The notes beneath the pieces are model-generated. The model worked only from the letters and a program-made list of their open reading frames with translations, did not search any database and was not told the origin of the DNA. Positions 31,053 through 39,220 of a stretch of DNA of 46,290 nt are shown one piece after another. The position numbers and the translations under genes were made by a program. This DNA is from Streptomyces tibetensis (lineage in GTDB: Bacteria > Actinomycetota > Actinomycetes > Streptomycetales > Streptomycetaceae), in assembly GCF_007655005.1 (NCBI RefSeq), contig NZ_SZVW01000038.1:1-46290 (forward strand), written 5' to 3'. The first letter of the stretch is position 1. Every line of letters begins with the position of its first letter.

Positions 31053-32954
31053 TCAGGGTGTGTAGACCGTCGGCCGGGGTGCCGTCGGCATGGCGTTGCC
31101 GATGAAGAAGCTCGGGTGCGGAGGCTGGTTGTAGGCGGTGTTCTGCCAGGCCAGGGCCGTGCGGTACTGGGTGTCGTGGAGCAGGGTCGTGATCTTCGTG
31201 TTGGTCTGGTTCGGGGTGGAGTAGATGCGCAGCGCCTTGTTGTCGCTGGTGCGCCAGACGACCTCCTCGCGCCAGTCGCCGAGGATGTCGCCGGACAGAG
31301 CCGGGGTGGACTTGGTGCCGTTGTTGGACGCGACACCGGAGCCGGTGAGCAGCCGGGTGTCGCCCGAAGTGCCGTACTTGTCGATGCGGGTGCCGTCGAG
31401 GAGCTCGCGGACGGGGTCGCCGTCCCACCAGGACAGGAAGTTGACGCTGGAGGGCTCCCGGCCGAGGGAGGCGCCGGTGGCGGAGCGCAAGGTGGTGTCG
31501 GTGGCGGACCAGGCCTCGGCGCCCGCACTGCCGGCGTAGATGTCGGCGGCGACGCCCCGGCCGTTGTCCGAGCCCGACGCCGTCTGCCACAGCCGCTCGC
31601 CCGTGCGGGCGTCGGCCATCCAGGAGCCCGGCTTGCTGGAGTCCTCGGAGACCTTGAAGTACTCCAGGCCGGGACGGGAGGGGTTGAGGTCGCCGACATG
31701 GCCGGCGTCACCGTGGCCGAGCCGGGTGGTCCACAGGCCGCTGCCGTTGTCGTCGACGGTCATCGCGCCGTAGACGATCTCGTCCTTGCCGTCGGCGTCG
31801 ACGTCGGCGACGGACAGGCTGTGGTTGCCCTGGCCGTCGTAGCCCTTGCCGCTGTTGCTGGAGGAGGCCGTGTCGAAGGTCCAGCGGCGGGTGAAGGAGC
31901 CGTTGCGCCAGTCCCAGGCGGCTATCACCGTACGGGTGTAGTAACCGCGCGCCATGATCAGCGAGGGGCGGGCTCCGTCGAGGTAGGCGGTGCCGGCGAG
32001 GAAGCGGTCGACGCGGTTGCCGTAGTTGTCGCCCCAGGAGGACACGGTGCCGCGGCCCGGGACGTAGTCCACGGTCTGCATCGCCTTGCCCGTCTGGCCG
32101 TTGAACATCGTCAGGAACTCGGGCCCGGACAGGACGTAGCCGCTGGAGTTGCGGTGGTCGGCAGCGGAGTTGCCGATGACCGCGCCGGTGCCGTCCCGGG
32201 TGCCGTCGGCGGTCTTCATGGCGACCTCGGCCTTGCCGTCGCCGTCGTAGTCGTACACCTGGAACTGCGTGTAGTGCGCGCCGGAGCGGATGTTGCGGCC
32301 CAGGTCGATACGCCACAGCCGGGTGCCGTCGAGCTTGATGCCGTCGACGATGGTGTTGCCGGTGTAGCCGGACTGCGAGTTGTCCTTGGCGTTGGTGGGC
32401 TGCCACTTCAGGACCAGGTCCAGGGCGCCGTCGCCGTCGAGGTCACCCACGGAGGCGTCGTTGGCCTCGTAGGTGTAGGCCGAGTTGCCCGGGGCGGTGC
32501 CGCCCGCGGGCGGGGAGATCGGCACGTCCTTGTAGCCCGTGCGGAACTGGACCGCGGGCGCGGACGCGGCCTGCTCGGTGCCGTTGACCACCGCGCGAAC
32601 GGTGTAGTCGGCCGAGGCCGTTGCGCCCGAGTCGAAGTAGGTCGTCGAGGCGGTGATGGGAGAGGAGTTGAGTCTGGTGCCGCCGCGGTAGACGTTGAAG
32701 GACACGTCGTTCGGGTCGGTCGCCAGCCACCGCCATGACACCAGGTTGCCGCTGCCGGTGTGCACGCTGGACAGGCCGCGGTCGAGCTTCTCGACCTGCC
32801 GGGCGGTCGCCGCTTGGGCGGTCTGCGGCAGTGCGACGAGCGCGGACAAGGCCAGCGCGGCGGCGGACAGACCGCCGACGAGCCGGCCGCCCGGCCGGTG
32901 GAGTGATCGCCACGGTCGTGGCGCGGTGCGGGGACGCCGGTGCGAGTCGGTCAC
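31053..32954 (-). CDS. Secreted rhamnogalacturonan lyase (PL11)
   Basis: A 633-residue exported protein with a signal peptide (to about residue 49, TAQAA). The mature protein shows the PL11 pattern: RQVEKLDRGLSSV near its start, an N-terminal fibronectin-like part, then an eight-bladed propeller with calcium-type repeats such as GDLDGDGALDLVLKW, YDYDGDGKAEVAMK and DVDADGKDEIVYGAM. The C-terminus includes GDILGDWREEVVWR and ends near HPSFFIGNAMP. It should cleave the rhamnogalacturonan-I backbone of pectin by beta-elimination outside the cell. GTG at 32954 follows GGAGGCCACC. A promoter with a TGGGAACGCTCCCA operator lies just upstream. Confidence 0.92.
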   Translation of the reverse strand: MTDSHRRPRTAPRPWRSLHRPGGRLVGGLSAAALALSALVALPQTAQAATARQVEKLDRGLSSVHTGSGNLVSWRWLATDPNDVSFNVYRGGTRLNSSPITASTTYFDSGATASADYTVRAVVNGTEQAASAPAVQFRTGYKDVPISPPAGGTAPGNSAYTYEANDASVGDLDGDGALDLVLKWQPTNAKDNSQSGYTGNTIVDGIKLDGTRLWRIDLGRNIRSGAHYTQFQVYDYDGDGKAEVAMKTADGTRDGTGAVIGNSAADHRNSSGYVLSGPEFLTMFNGQTGKAMQTVDYVPGRGTVSSWGDNYGNRVDRFLAGTAYLDGARPSLIMARGYYTRTVIAAWDWRNGSFTRRWTFDTASSSNSGKGYDGQGNHSLSVADVDADGKDEIVYGAMTVDDNGSGLWTTRLGHGDAGHVGDLNPSRPGLEYFKVSEDSSKPGSWMADARTGERLWQTASGSDNGRGVAADIYAGSAGAEAWSATDTTLRSATGASLGREPSSVNFLSWWDGDPVRELLDGTRIDKYGTSGDTRLLTGSGVASNNGTKSTPALSGDILGDWREEVVWRTSDNKALRIYSTPNQTNTKITTLLHDTQYRTALAWQNTAYNQPPHPSFFIGNAMPTAPRPTVYTP

Positions 32955-32979
32955 GGTGGCCTCCGGTGCGTGGGGGGTA

Positions 32980-32993
32980 TGGGAACGCTCCCA
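32980..32993. promoter_or_regulatory. LacI-type operator (TGGGAACGCTCCCA) of the lyase promoter
   Basis: A 14-bp near-palindrome, one base from the known CebR box TGGGAGCGCTCCCA. It covers about +4 to +17 of the predicted lyase transcript and is identical to the site at 37396-37409 before the polyester hydrolase gene. Confidence 0.75.
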
Positions 32994-33002
32994 TGAGGAG
33001 GG

Positions 33003-33031
33003 AGCGTAAGAACGGGCTGATGCCTCGTCAA
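33003..33031 (-). promoter_or_regulatory. Promoter of the rhamnogalacturonan lyase gene
   Basis: Minus strand: TTGACG (33031-33026), a 17-bp spacer, TACGCT (33008-33003). The operator starts 9 bp further on. The polyester hydrolase promoter at 37358-37386 has the same two hexamers and the same spacings. Confidence 0.65.
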
Positions 33032-33271
33032 GGATTGTGTCCAGTCTGCTGTTCGGCCCTGTTCGGATCCGTGAGTTTCTCGCGCGCCATGGATTGACAG
33101 GCGGGCGGCGGCACGAGAACACTGCGGGGGACGCCCCACGGCAAACCGTGGCCGAGGGCAGTCGAATCGGTCGACCCGCCTGGACTCAGGCACTGAGCAC
33201 GGCAGTTCGTGGATTCCCGCACCTGCAGTCTTCCCCCTTCGAGGAGGGAGTGTCTCGTGGCCGGATCAGGT

Positions 33272-33285
33272 TGTGAACGCTCCCA
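33272..33285. promoter_or_regulatory. Variant LacI-type operator (TGTGAACGCTCCCA) before galactanase
   Basis: It differs at one position (TGTGA for TGGGA) from the sites at 32980 and 37396, and lies 107 bp upstream of the GH53 start. No matching TTGACG/TACGCT boxes sit at the expected distance. Otherwise I see nothing clear in the 437-bp gap between the lyase and galactanase starts. Confidence 0.5.
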
Positions 33286-33391
33286 GCATGTGCAGGCGGA
33301 ACACCCCAGTCCCGGAACACCCACCCCCCACGACCCGCTGCCCGCCGGCCGCGACGCCCCATGCGCGGCCGGCGGGCAGGGAGGAGCGACC

Positions 33392-34441
33392 ATGCCCCGG
33401 AATCCTGCTCCCGCCCGGATCAGCCGCCGGACGCTGCTCAGGGCAACCACCGCGACCGCCGGCGCCCTCGCCACCGCGGCCGCGCTCGCCGAACTGGAGA
33501 CGCCGGCCCACGCCGCCGCCGGCTTCGTCAAGGGCGTCGACATCAGCTGGGTGCCGCAGATGGAGGCTCGCGGCTACTCCTGGAAGAACGCGAGTGGGCA
33601 GACACAGGATCTGCTGAGCATTCTCAAGGGGTACGGCATCACGGCCGTCCGGCTCCGTACGTTCGTCAACCCGTCCGGCGACCCGGCCAACGGCCACTGC
33701 GCCATCAGCGAGGTCGCCGCCTTCGCCAAGCGGGTCAAGGCCTCCGGCATGTCGATCATGCTGGACTACATGTTCGGCGACACCTGGAACTCCGTCGGTG
33801 TGCAGAACCCGCCCGCCGCCTGGAAGAACATGGGTTACACCCAGATGCTCACCGCCATGAGCTCGTACGTGAACCAGACGATGACCGTCATGAAGACCAA
33901 CGGCGTGCTGCCCGCCTGGGTGCAGATCGGCAACGAGATCAACAGCGGGATCTGCCGGCCCGTGGGCAGCGTCTCCAGCCCGGCTCAGATGACCGGCCTG
34001 CTCAACGCGGCCTACAGCCAGGTCAAAGCCGTGTCGCCGAACTCGACGGTGTGCATCCACCTGGCCCAGCCGCAGAAGTACGACGTGATGACGACGTTCT
34101 TCAGTCGCTTCGCCGCCAACGGCGGCAAGTGGGACATGTCCGTGTTCTCCTCCTACGGCAGCGCCGATGTCGCACCGGGCATCGTGGACAACATGCGGAA
34201 GATCTCCGCCGCCTACGGAAAACCGTTCCTGCAGAGCGAGTTCGGTGGTCGGGTGGACCGGGCCTCCTCCACCCGGGCCGCGCTGGTCGCCTACACCAAG
34301 GCGCTGAAGGCCGCGGGTGGGCAGGGCATCTTCTACTGGGAACCGGAGTGCATGTCCCCGTTCACCGGCTACACCATGGGTGCCTGGGACTCCGCCAGCA
34401 AGCGGCCCACTTCCATCATGAACGGCTTCACCGAGGCCTGA
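33392..34441 (+). CDS. Secreted arabinogalactan endo-beta-1,4-galactanase (GH53)
   Basis: A 349-residue exported enzyme with a Tat-type signal (ISRRTLLR, cleavage near the AHAAA at about 40). GH53 signatures are GVDISWVPQME (49-59), VRLRTFVNP, candidate acid/base Glu182 in QIGNEINSG, and nucleophile Glu283 in QSEFGGR, with FYWEPEC near the end of the barrel. It cuts the beta-1,4-galactan side chains of pectic rhamnogalacturonan-I. The ATG at 33392 follows GGGAGGAGCG. Two acetylesterase genes follow in the same direction (gaps of 85 and 37 bp), forming a likely pectin operon. Confidence 0.92.
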   Translation: MPRNPAPARISRRTLLRATTATAGALATAAALAELETPAHAAAGFVKGVDISWVPQMEARGYSWKNASGQTQDLLSILKGYGITAVRLRTFVNPSGDPANGHCAISEVAAFAKRVKASGMSIMLDYMFGDTWNSVGVQNPPAAWKNMGYTQMLTAMSSYVNQTMTVMKTNGVLPAWVQIGNEINSGICRPVGSVSSPAQMTGLLNAAYSQVKAVSPNSTVCIHLAQPQKYDVMTTFFSRFAANGGKWDMSVFSSYGSADVAPGIVDNMRKISAAYGKPFLQSEFGGRVDRASSTRAALVAYTKALKAAGGQGIFYWEPECMSPFTGYTMGAWDSASKRPTSIMNGFTEA

Positions 34442-34526
34442 GCGGCGTGTTCGAACCAAGGCGGTGCGTGGCTCCCCTGTGCCCTCACCCCGACCCGGAC
34501 CTCTCCGTGCGACGAAGGACGGACTC

Positions 34527-35618
34527 ATGACTGTAATGAACATGCCATTAGGGCGCAGTGGCGGACACGGCGCCCGGTTGGCGGCGGCGGGCCTGCTGAC
34601 TCTGGCGGCCCTGGCAGGCTCAGGGGTGGCCCAGCGCGCTGCCGCCGCGCCGCAGGCACTGCCGGCCGGCTGTTCCGGCACCTCGGCGATCACCTGCCAC
34701 TACGGCGTCGCACCGGGCAACTACGACGTCACGGTCTCCATCGGCGGCGCGTCCGCCGGACAGACCGAGATGTGGGCCGAGGCCCGGCGGCTGATGCTCC
34801 CGGCCACGAGAACGACGGCCGGAGCCGTCGCCACCTACTCGTTCACCGTCAACGTGCGCCAGCCGGAGGGACAGCCGACCGGCCAGGGCGGCACCGGCAA
34901 CCCCGGCCTCGACCTCCGCTTCACGGGCTCCGGCCCTCAGGTCTCGGCCGTCTCGGTGAAGCCGGCCTCACAGTCACTGGTCGCCTACCTGGCGGGTGAC
35001 TCGACCGTGTGCGACCAGCCGGCCGCTCCGTACACCGGCTGGGGGCAGATGATCACATCCGCGGTACGTCCTGGTGCGGCCATCGCCAACTACGGCGACT
35101 CCGGCGAGAGTTCGGGAAGCTTCGTCAGCAACTCGGCGCTCCTGCCCGCGCTGCTGGCCAAGGTCAAGGCGAACGACCCGGTCTTCATCCAGTTCGGTCA
35201 CAACGACAAGCAGACCAGCGCGTCCGCCTACCGGAACAACCTCACCACCATGATCTCGCGGGTCCGCGGCAAGGGCGGTGTCCCGGTCCTGGTGACCCCA
35301 CCGGTCCGCCGGCTGTTCGACGGCAACCGACTGACCTCCACGGCACTGCACGTCAACGGCATCGGCGTGAACCTGCCCGCCGAGATGCGCGCGGTCGGTG
35401 CGGCGCAGCGGGTACCGGTGATCGACCTGACCGCCCGGAGCAAGACGCTGGTCGAATCCCTCGGACCGTCCGCCTCCGCACAGCTCTTCCTCCGCTCCTC
35501 CGTGGACGGCGTCACGGACAACACCCACTTCTCGCAGTACGGCGCGACCCAGATGGGCGGGCTGCTGCTCCAGGCCGTCCGGGAGCAGAACCTGCCACTC
35601 GCCGCCCACCTGCGCTGA
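34527..35618 (+). CDS. Secreted SGNH acetylesterase, rhamnogalacturonan acetylesterase-like (CE12)
   Basis: A 363-residue exported esterase. A signal peptide (to about 41) is followed by a beta-sandwich domain of about 105 residues with two early cysteines. The SGNH domain comes next: nucleophile Ser159 in LAGDSTVCD, Asn226 in FGHNDKQT, and DNTHFSQYG with the catalytic Asp/His. GDSTV followed by GWGQM is typical of CE12 enzymes that remove acetyl groups from rhamnogalacturonan. It lies between galactanase and a second acetylesterase. The ATG at 34527 has GAAGGACG upstream; another ATG three codons later is possible. Confidence 0.87.
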   Translation: MTVMNMPLGRSGGHGARLAAAGLLTLAALAGSGVAQRAAAAPQALPAGCSGTSAITCHYGVAPGNYDVTVSIGGASAGQTEMWAEARRLMLPATRTTAGAVATYSFTVNVRQPEGQPTGQGGTGNPGLDLRFTGSGPQVSAVSVKPASQSLVAYLAGDSTVCDQPAAPYTGWGQMITSAVRPGAAIANYGDSGESSGSFVSNSALLPALLAKVKANDPVFIQFGHNDKQTSASAYRNNLTTMISRVRGKGGVPVLVTPPVRRLFDGNRLTSTALHVNGIGVNLPAEMRAVGAAQRVPVIDLTARSKTLVESLGPSASAQLFLRSSVDGVTDNTHFSQYGATQMGGLLLQAVREQNLPLAAHLR

Positions 35619-35655
35619 CCGACGCACGGGAAGGCCCGTCCCCGGGAGGGAACCG

Positions 35656-36510
35656 ATGAAGAACTTACGTACCGTCATCACCGCCGTGCTGGTGATCGCC
35701 CTGTCGAGCCTCGGACTGGGTGCGGCCTCAGCGGCCGAAGGCGCCACGTCGCGCTGCTCCGGCTCCGCTGCCCCCGCCGCCCGAGCGGCCGCCCCGGTCA
35801 CGGCATGGCTGGCCGGCGACTCGACCATGGCCAACCCGGGCTCCGCCCGCTGCCCGGTCGGCTGGGGCAGCCAGTTCGACGCCCTGTTCAACGCCGACGT
35901 CACCGTCAGAAACCAGGCCGTGGGCGGCCGCAGCATCCAGACCTGGATGTACGAGGGGAACGTCAGCAGCACCAAGGGCTCGGACGGCGAGTGCCGTCTC
36001 ACGTCCGGTACCTACTCCTCACGCTGGCAGTCGATGCTGAACGCGAGCACCGGGATGAAGGCGGGTGACTACCTGTTCATCCAGTTCGGCATCAACGACT
36101 CCTCGTCGACCTGCCCCCGGCACGTCGGCCCGGCCCGCTACCGACAGCTGATGACCACGATGGTGCAGGCCGCACTGGCTCGGGGGGCACACCCGGTGCT
36201 GCTCACGCCGGTCGCCGCCATCACCTGCTCCGGAAGCACGGCGACGAAGAACCGCGGCTTCGTGAACGAGACCTTCGCCGTCGGGTCCGCCACCGGGGCG
36301 CCGGTCGTCGACCTGCACTCGCTCAGCGTCTCGCTCTACAACAGCCTGCGCTTCTGCCCGCACAACGGCGACTACGGATCAGGCCCCGTGGGCGCCTTCT
36401 TCTGCAACGACCACACCCACTTCGAGACGTACGGCGCGCAGCGGATCGCCGGACTCGTCGCCGGTGACGTGCGCCGGCAGAACCTCCCGCTGGCCGCGTA
36501 TCTCAGGTGA
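35656..36510 (+). CDS. Secreted SGNH acetylesterase (second CE12-like copy)
   Basis: A 284-residue exported protein with a signal peptide (ending near ASAAE, about 27) and an SGNH fold: Ser56 in LAGDSTMAN, a Gly in VGGRS, Asn in FGINDSS and NDHTHFETYG near the C-terminus. It lacks the N-terminal beta domain of its upstream paralogue and has several extra cysteines. Like that gene it probably deacetylates pectic polysaccharide. The ATG at 35656 follows GGGAGGGAACC. Confidence 0.85.
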   Translation: MKNLRTVITAVLVIALSSLGLGAASAAEGATSRCSGSAAPAARAAAPVTAWLAGDSTMANPGSARCPVGWGSQFDALFNADVTVRNQAVGGRSIQTWMYEGNVSSTKGSDGECRLTSGTYSSRWQSMLNASTGMKAGDYLFIQFGINDSSSTCPRHVGPARYRQLMTTMVQAALARGAHPVLLTPVAAITCSGSTATKNRGFVNETFAVGSATGAPVVDLHSLSVSLYNSLRFCPHNGDYGSGPVGAFFCNDHTHFETYGAQRIAGLVAGDVRRQNLPLAAYLR

Positions 36511-36620
36511 CGCCGACAGCCGCTCGGGAGGGGCTGACTAGCATGGCTGCCGGCATCCGAAGACGCCGTGCCGGTCCACGAGCCGACCGGCTGCGGCGAG
36601 GGCAGGAAAGGCGCAGCACG

Positions 36621-37328
36621 ATGACGGGACTCAGCGACGTCACCGCACTGGACGACCCGGTGGGCGAGTCCCTCCGCGGGCACCACGCACATCTCGCCCG
36701 CCGGCTCGGCGGCGCCGCCACCTACGTACCCGGAGTCGCGACCTTCTCGGCGGTACCGGCCGAGCCGGACGCGGCGGCATGGGCCGACCTTGCCAAGCTG
36801 CTGGGACCGGGCGAGTTCGCCGACATGTTCAGCTGCCCGGCGATACCGCCGCCCGACTGGGATCCGGTCTTCGTCCTCGAGGGCCGCCAGATGATCTGGG
36901 CCCGCGACAGCGGCCCGGATCCCTCACACCACGGGTTCGACCGCGACATGGTCGAACTCGGTGCCAAGGACGTGCCCGAGATGCTCGACCTCGTCGAGCG
37001 CACCCGGCCGGGGCCCTTCTGGCCCCGCACGCACGAACTCGGCACCTACCTCGGCATCCGCGAGGACGGTGCGCTGGTGGCGATGGTGGGGGAGCGGCTG
37101 AGGCCTCCCGGATGGACCGAGATCAGTGCCGTCTGTACCGCGCCCGAGGCCCGTGGGCGGGGCCACGCGGTCCGCCTGCTGCGCGCGCACATCGCGCGCA
37201 TCGTGGCTCGTGGCGAACGTCCCTTCCTGCACGTGGCCGAGGCGAACAGTGGCGCGCTCGCGCTCTACGAACGGCTCGGTTTCGAGACCCGCAAGCATGT
37301 GACGTTCCGCGGCTTCCGCACTCCGTGA
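36621..37328 (+). CDS. GNAT-family N-acetyltransferase
   Basis: A 235-residue cytoplasmic protein. The C-terminal half has the GNAT core: ISAVCTAPEARGRGHAVRLLRAHIARIV (acetyl-CoA loop R/QxxGxG/A) and LHVAEANSGALALYERLGFETRKHVTFRGF. The N-terminal half is a divergent GNAT-like region. The ATG at 36621 follows AGGAAAGGCG; the open frame upstream has a poorer start. Substrate unknown. Its position after the pectin esterases (110-bp gap) does not explain it. Confidence 0.87.
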   Translation: MTGLSDVTALDDPVGESLRGHHAHLARRLGGAATYVPGVATFSAVPAEPDAAAWADLAKLLGPGEFADMFSCPAIPPPDWDPVFVLEGRQMIWARDSGPDPSHHGFDRDMVELGAKDVPEMLDLVERTRPGPFWPRTHELGTYLGIREDGALVAMVGERLRPPGWTEISAVCTAPEARGRGHAVRLLRAHIARIVARGERPFLHVAEANSGALALYERLGFETRKHVTFRGFRTP

Positions 37329-37357
37329 GGCGTCGATCTGCGATCCCGAAAGCATGT

Positions 37358-37386
37358 TTGACGGCACATCAGGGCTTACCTACGCT
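37358..37386 (+). promoter_or_regulatory. Promoter of the polyester hydrolase gene
   Basis: TTGACG (37358-37363), a 17-bp spacer, TACGCT (37381-37386), then 9 bp to the operator. This layout is the same as in the rhamnogalacturonan lyase promoter at 33003-33031. Confidence 0.65.
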
Positions 37387-37395
37387 CACCGCACC

Positions 37396-37409
37396 TGGGA
37401 ACGCTCCCA
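37396..37409. promoter_or_regulatory. LacI-type operator (TGGGAACGCTCCCA) of the polyester hydrolase promoter
   Basis: Identical to the site at 32980-32993 and one base from the CebR box. It lies over the expected transcription start, 90 bp before the ATG. Confidence 0.75.
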
Positions 37410-37498
37410 AAGTTTCACAGCACCTGTTCGCGCACCCCCCACTCGTCGCGTACCACCCCGCCCTCCCCGGAGAGGCGTGGGCAAGGAGGAACAGGACC

Positions 37499-38800
37499 AT
37501 GCGGACACCCCTGCGCAGAAGCAGGACGGTCGGGCTGAGGGCCGCCCTGGCCGCGGCCGTGACCGGCCTGCTCGCCACACTCGTCTCGATCCAGCCGGCA
37601 GCGGCCGCGGACAACCCGTACCAGCGGGGCCCGGACCCCACGGTCAGCAGTGTCGCCGCCCAACGGGGCACGTTCGCCACCGCCGAGACGACCGTGTCGC
37701 CCGGCAACGGCTTCAACGGCGGCAAGATCTACTATCCGACGGACACCAGCCAGGGCACCTGGGGCGCGATCGCCGCCGTGCCCGGCTACACCGCCCGGTG
37801 GAGCGCCGAAGGCGCCTGGATGGGGCACTGGCTCGCCTCTTTCGGGTTCGTCGTCATCGGCATCGACACCAACAGCCCCAACGACTTCGACACCGCCCGC
37901 GGAACCCAGCTCCTCGCTGCGCTGGACTACCTCACCCAGAAGAGCCCGGTGCGCGACCGCGTCGACCCGAGCCGGCTGGGCGTGCTCGGCCACTCCATGG
38001 GCGGCGGCGGCGCCATCAGCGCGGCGGTGCGGCGGCCGTCCCTGAAGGCGGCCCTTCCCCTCGCACCCTTCTCACCCTCGCAGAACCTGTCCGACCTGCG
38101 CGTCCCGACGATGATCATGGGCGCCCGGGACGACGGCACGGTCACCCCCTCCTACCTCGACGGCCTCTACGCAGGCATGCCGGCCGGCACGCAGAGCGCC
38201 TTCGTCGAGCTCACCACCGGCGGCCACGGCTTCCCCACCTGGGGCAACTCCAACGTGACACGCCGTACCATCCCCTGGCTCAAGATCTTCCTCGACAACG
38301 ACACCCGCTACACCCAGTTCCTGTGCCCGTCGTTGGCGGACCGCAGCCAGATCTCCCGCTCGAAGACCAAGTGCCCCTACGTTCCGCCGGGCGGCACGAC
38401 CCCGGAGCCGCCGAGCGGCACCAAGGTCGTCGGCGCCGGTTCCGGCCGCTGCCTGGACGTGCCGAACTCGTCGCAGACCAACGGCACCCAGGTGCAGCTG
38501 TGGGACTGCCTGGACCGCGCCGGCCAGAAGTGGACGCGCACGGCCGCCGGCGAGCTGCGGGTGTACGGCGGCAAGTGCCTGGACGCCGAGGCCTCGGGAA
38601 CCTCTCCGGGCACCCGGGCGGTCATCTGGGACTGCCACGGCGGCCAGAACCAACGCTGGGAGTTCAACGCGAACGGCACGATCACCAGCGCCCGCTCCGG
38701 CCTGTGCCTGGACGCGTCCAATTCCGGCACCGCCAACGGGACCCAGGCGGTCCTGTGGAACTGCAACGGCGGGGCGAACCAGCGCTGGACCGTCGGGTGA
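37499..38800 (+). CDS. Secreted polyester hydrolase (cutinase/PETase-like) with C-terminal ricin-B lectin domain
   Basis: A 433-residue exported protein with a signal peptide (to about 37). The alpha/beta-hydrolase domain (about 38-292) closely follows actinomycete cutinases such as Thermobifida TfCut2: NPYQRGPDPT, GKIYYPTD, oxyanion Tyr97 in VPGYTA, nucleophile Ser166 in GHSMGG, Asp212 in GARDD, His243 in GGHGFP, and paired cysteines near the domain end. After a Pro/Gly/Thr linker (about 295-307) comes a beta-trefoil with GRCLDVPNSS, GKCLDAEASG and GLCLDASNSG repeats and QxW motifs (CBM13). The natural substrate is probably plant cutin. The ATG at 37499 has GGAGG upstream. The lectin fusion is unusual. 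Confidence 0.92.
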   Translation: MRTPLRRSRTVGLRAALAAAVTGLLATLVSIQPAAAADNPYQRGPDPTVSSVAAQRGTFATAETTVSPGNGFNGGKIYYPTDTSQGTWGAIAAVPGYTARWSAEGAWMGHWLASFGFVVIGIDTNSPNDFDTARGTQLLAALDYLTQKSPVRDRVDPSRLGVLGHSMGGGGAISAAVRRPSLKAALPLAPFSPSQNLSDLRVPTMIMGARDDGTVTPSYLDGLYAGMPAGTQSAFVELTTGGHGFPTWGNSNVTRRTIPWLKIFLDNDTRYTQFLCPSLADRSQISRSKTKCPYVPPGGTTPEPPSGTKVVGAGSGRCLDVPNSSQTNGTQVQLWDCLDRAGQKWTRTAAGELRVYGGKCLDAEASGTSPGTRAVIWDCHGGQNQRWEFNANGTITSARSGLCLDASNSGTANGTQAVLWNCNGGANQRWTVG

Positions 38801-38836
38801 CGCGGACCGATTCCGGCCGCTGAGGACCGGCCGAGT

Positions 38837-38868
38837 CGAAGTGCCGGGTGGGTGGACCCGGCACTTCG
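38837..38868 (+). terminator. Terminator after the polyester hydrolase gene
   Basis: CGAAGTGCCGGGT (38837-38849) pairs perfectly with ACCCGGCACTTCG (38856-38868): a 13-bp stem with a 6-nt loop, 37 bp after the stop codon. Confidence 0.8.
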
Positions 38869-39166
38869 GCTCCTCCGAACGGCCATACGACTTATCAGAA
38901 GTGCGGCGGAATTTCCTGCAACCGGTCCGCCGGAAGACAGGTGGCGGTGCGCACAGGATTCCCGTCGAACGGGGTTTTCCGTCGACACCTGCACGACCCG
39001 ATCCACCAGGAGCCGTGCCTGTTTTCGACCCTTGGGCCGGGAACGGCTGCGCCTGAGCGCCGCAGCGATTCATTGAGTGCTTCAGTTGGCTGTGAGCGCG
39101 CTTCCGTGACGATTGCGGCCGGTGCATCGGCGGTCCGTACCTCGTCGAGGTGATCCTTCACGCAAC
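38869..39166. other. Intergenic stretch without recognisable gene
   Basis: Frames here are short and do not resemble known proteins. Base composition is less GC-rich than in the genes. Apart from the flanking terminator and the palindrome at 39167, I see nothing I can support. Confidence 0.5.
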
Positions 39167-39182
39167 CATGGTCGTGACCATG
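39167..39182. promoter_or_regulatory. Palindrome upstream of the LysR gene
   Basis: CATGGTC-GT-GACCATG is a perfect 7-bp inverted repeat with a 2-bp spacer, 38 bp before the LysR start. Its ATGGTC...GACCAT symmetry is compatible with a LysR or other dimeric regulator site, probably autoregulatory. Confidence 0.45.
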
Positions 39183-39220
39183 TGAGTCGTCGGTTGATCT
39201 CTTGAGGGACAGAGGCGCGT

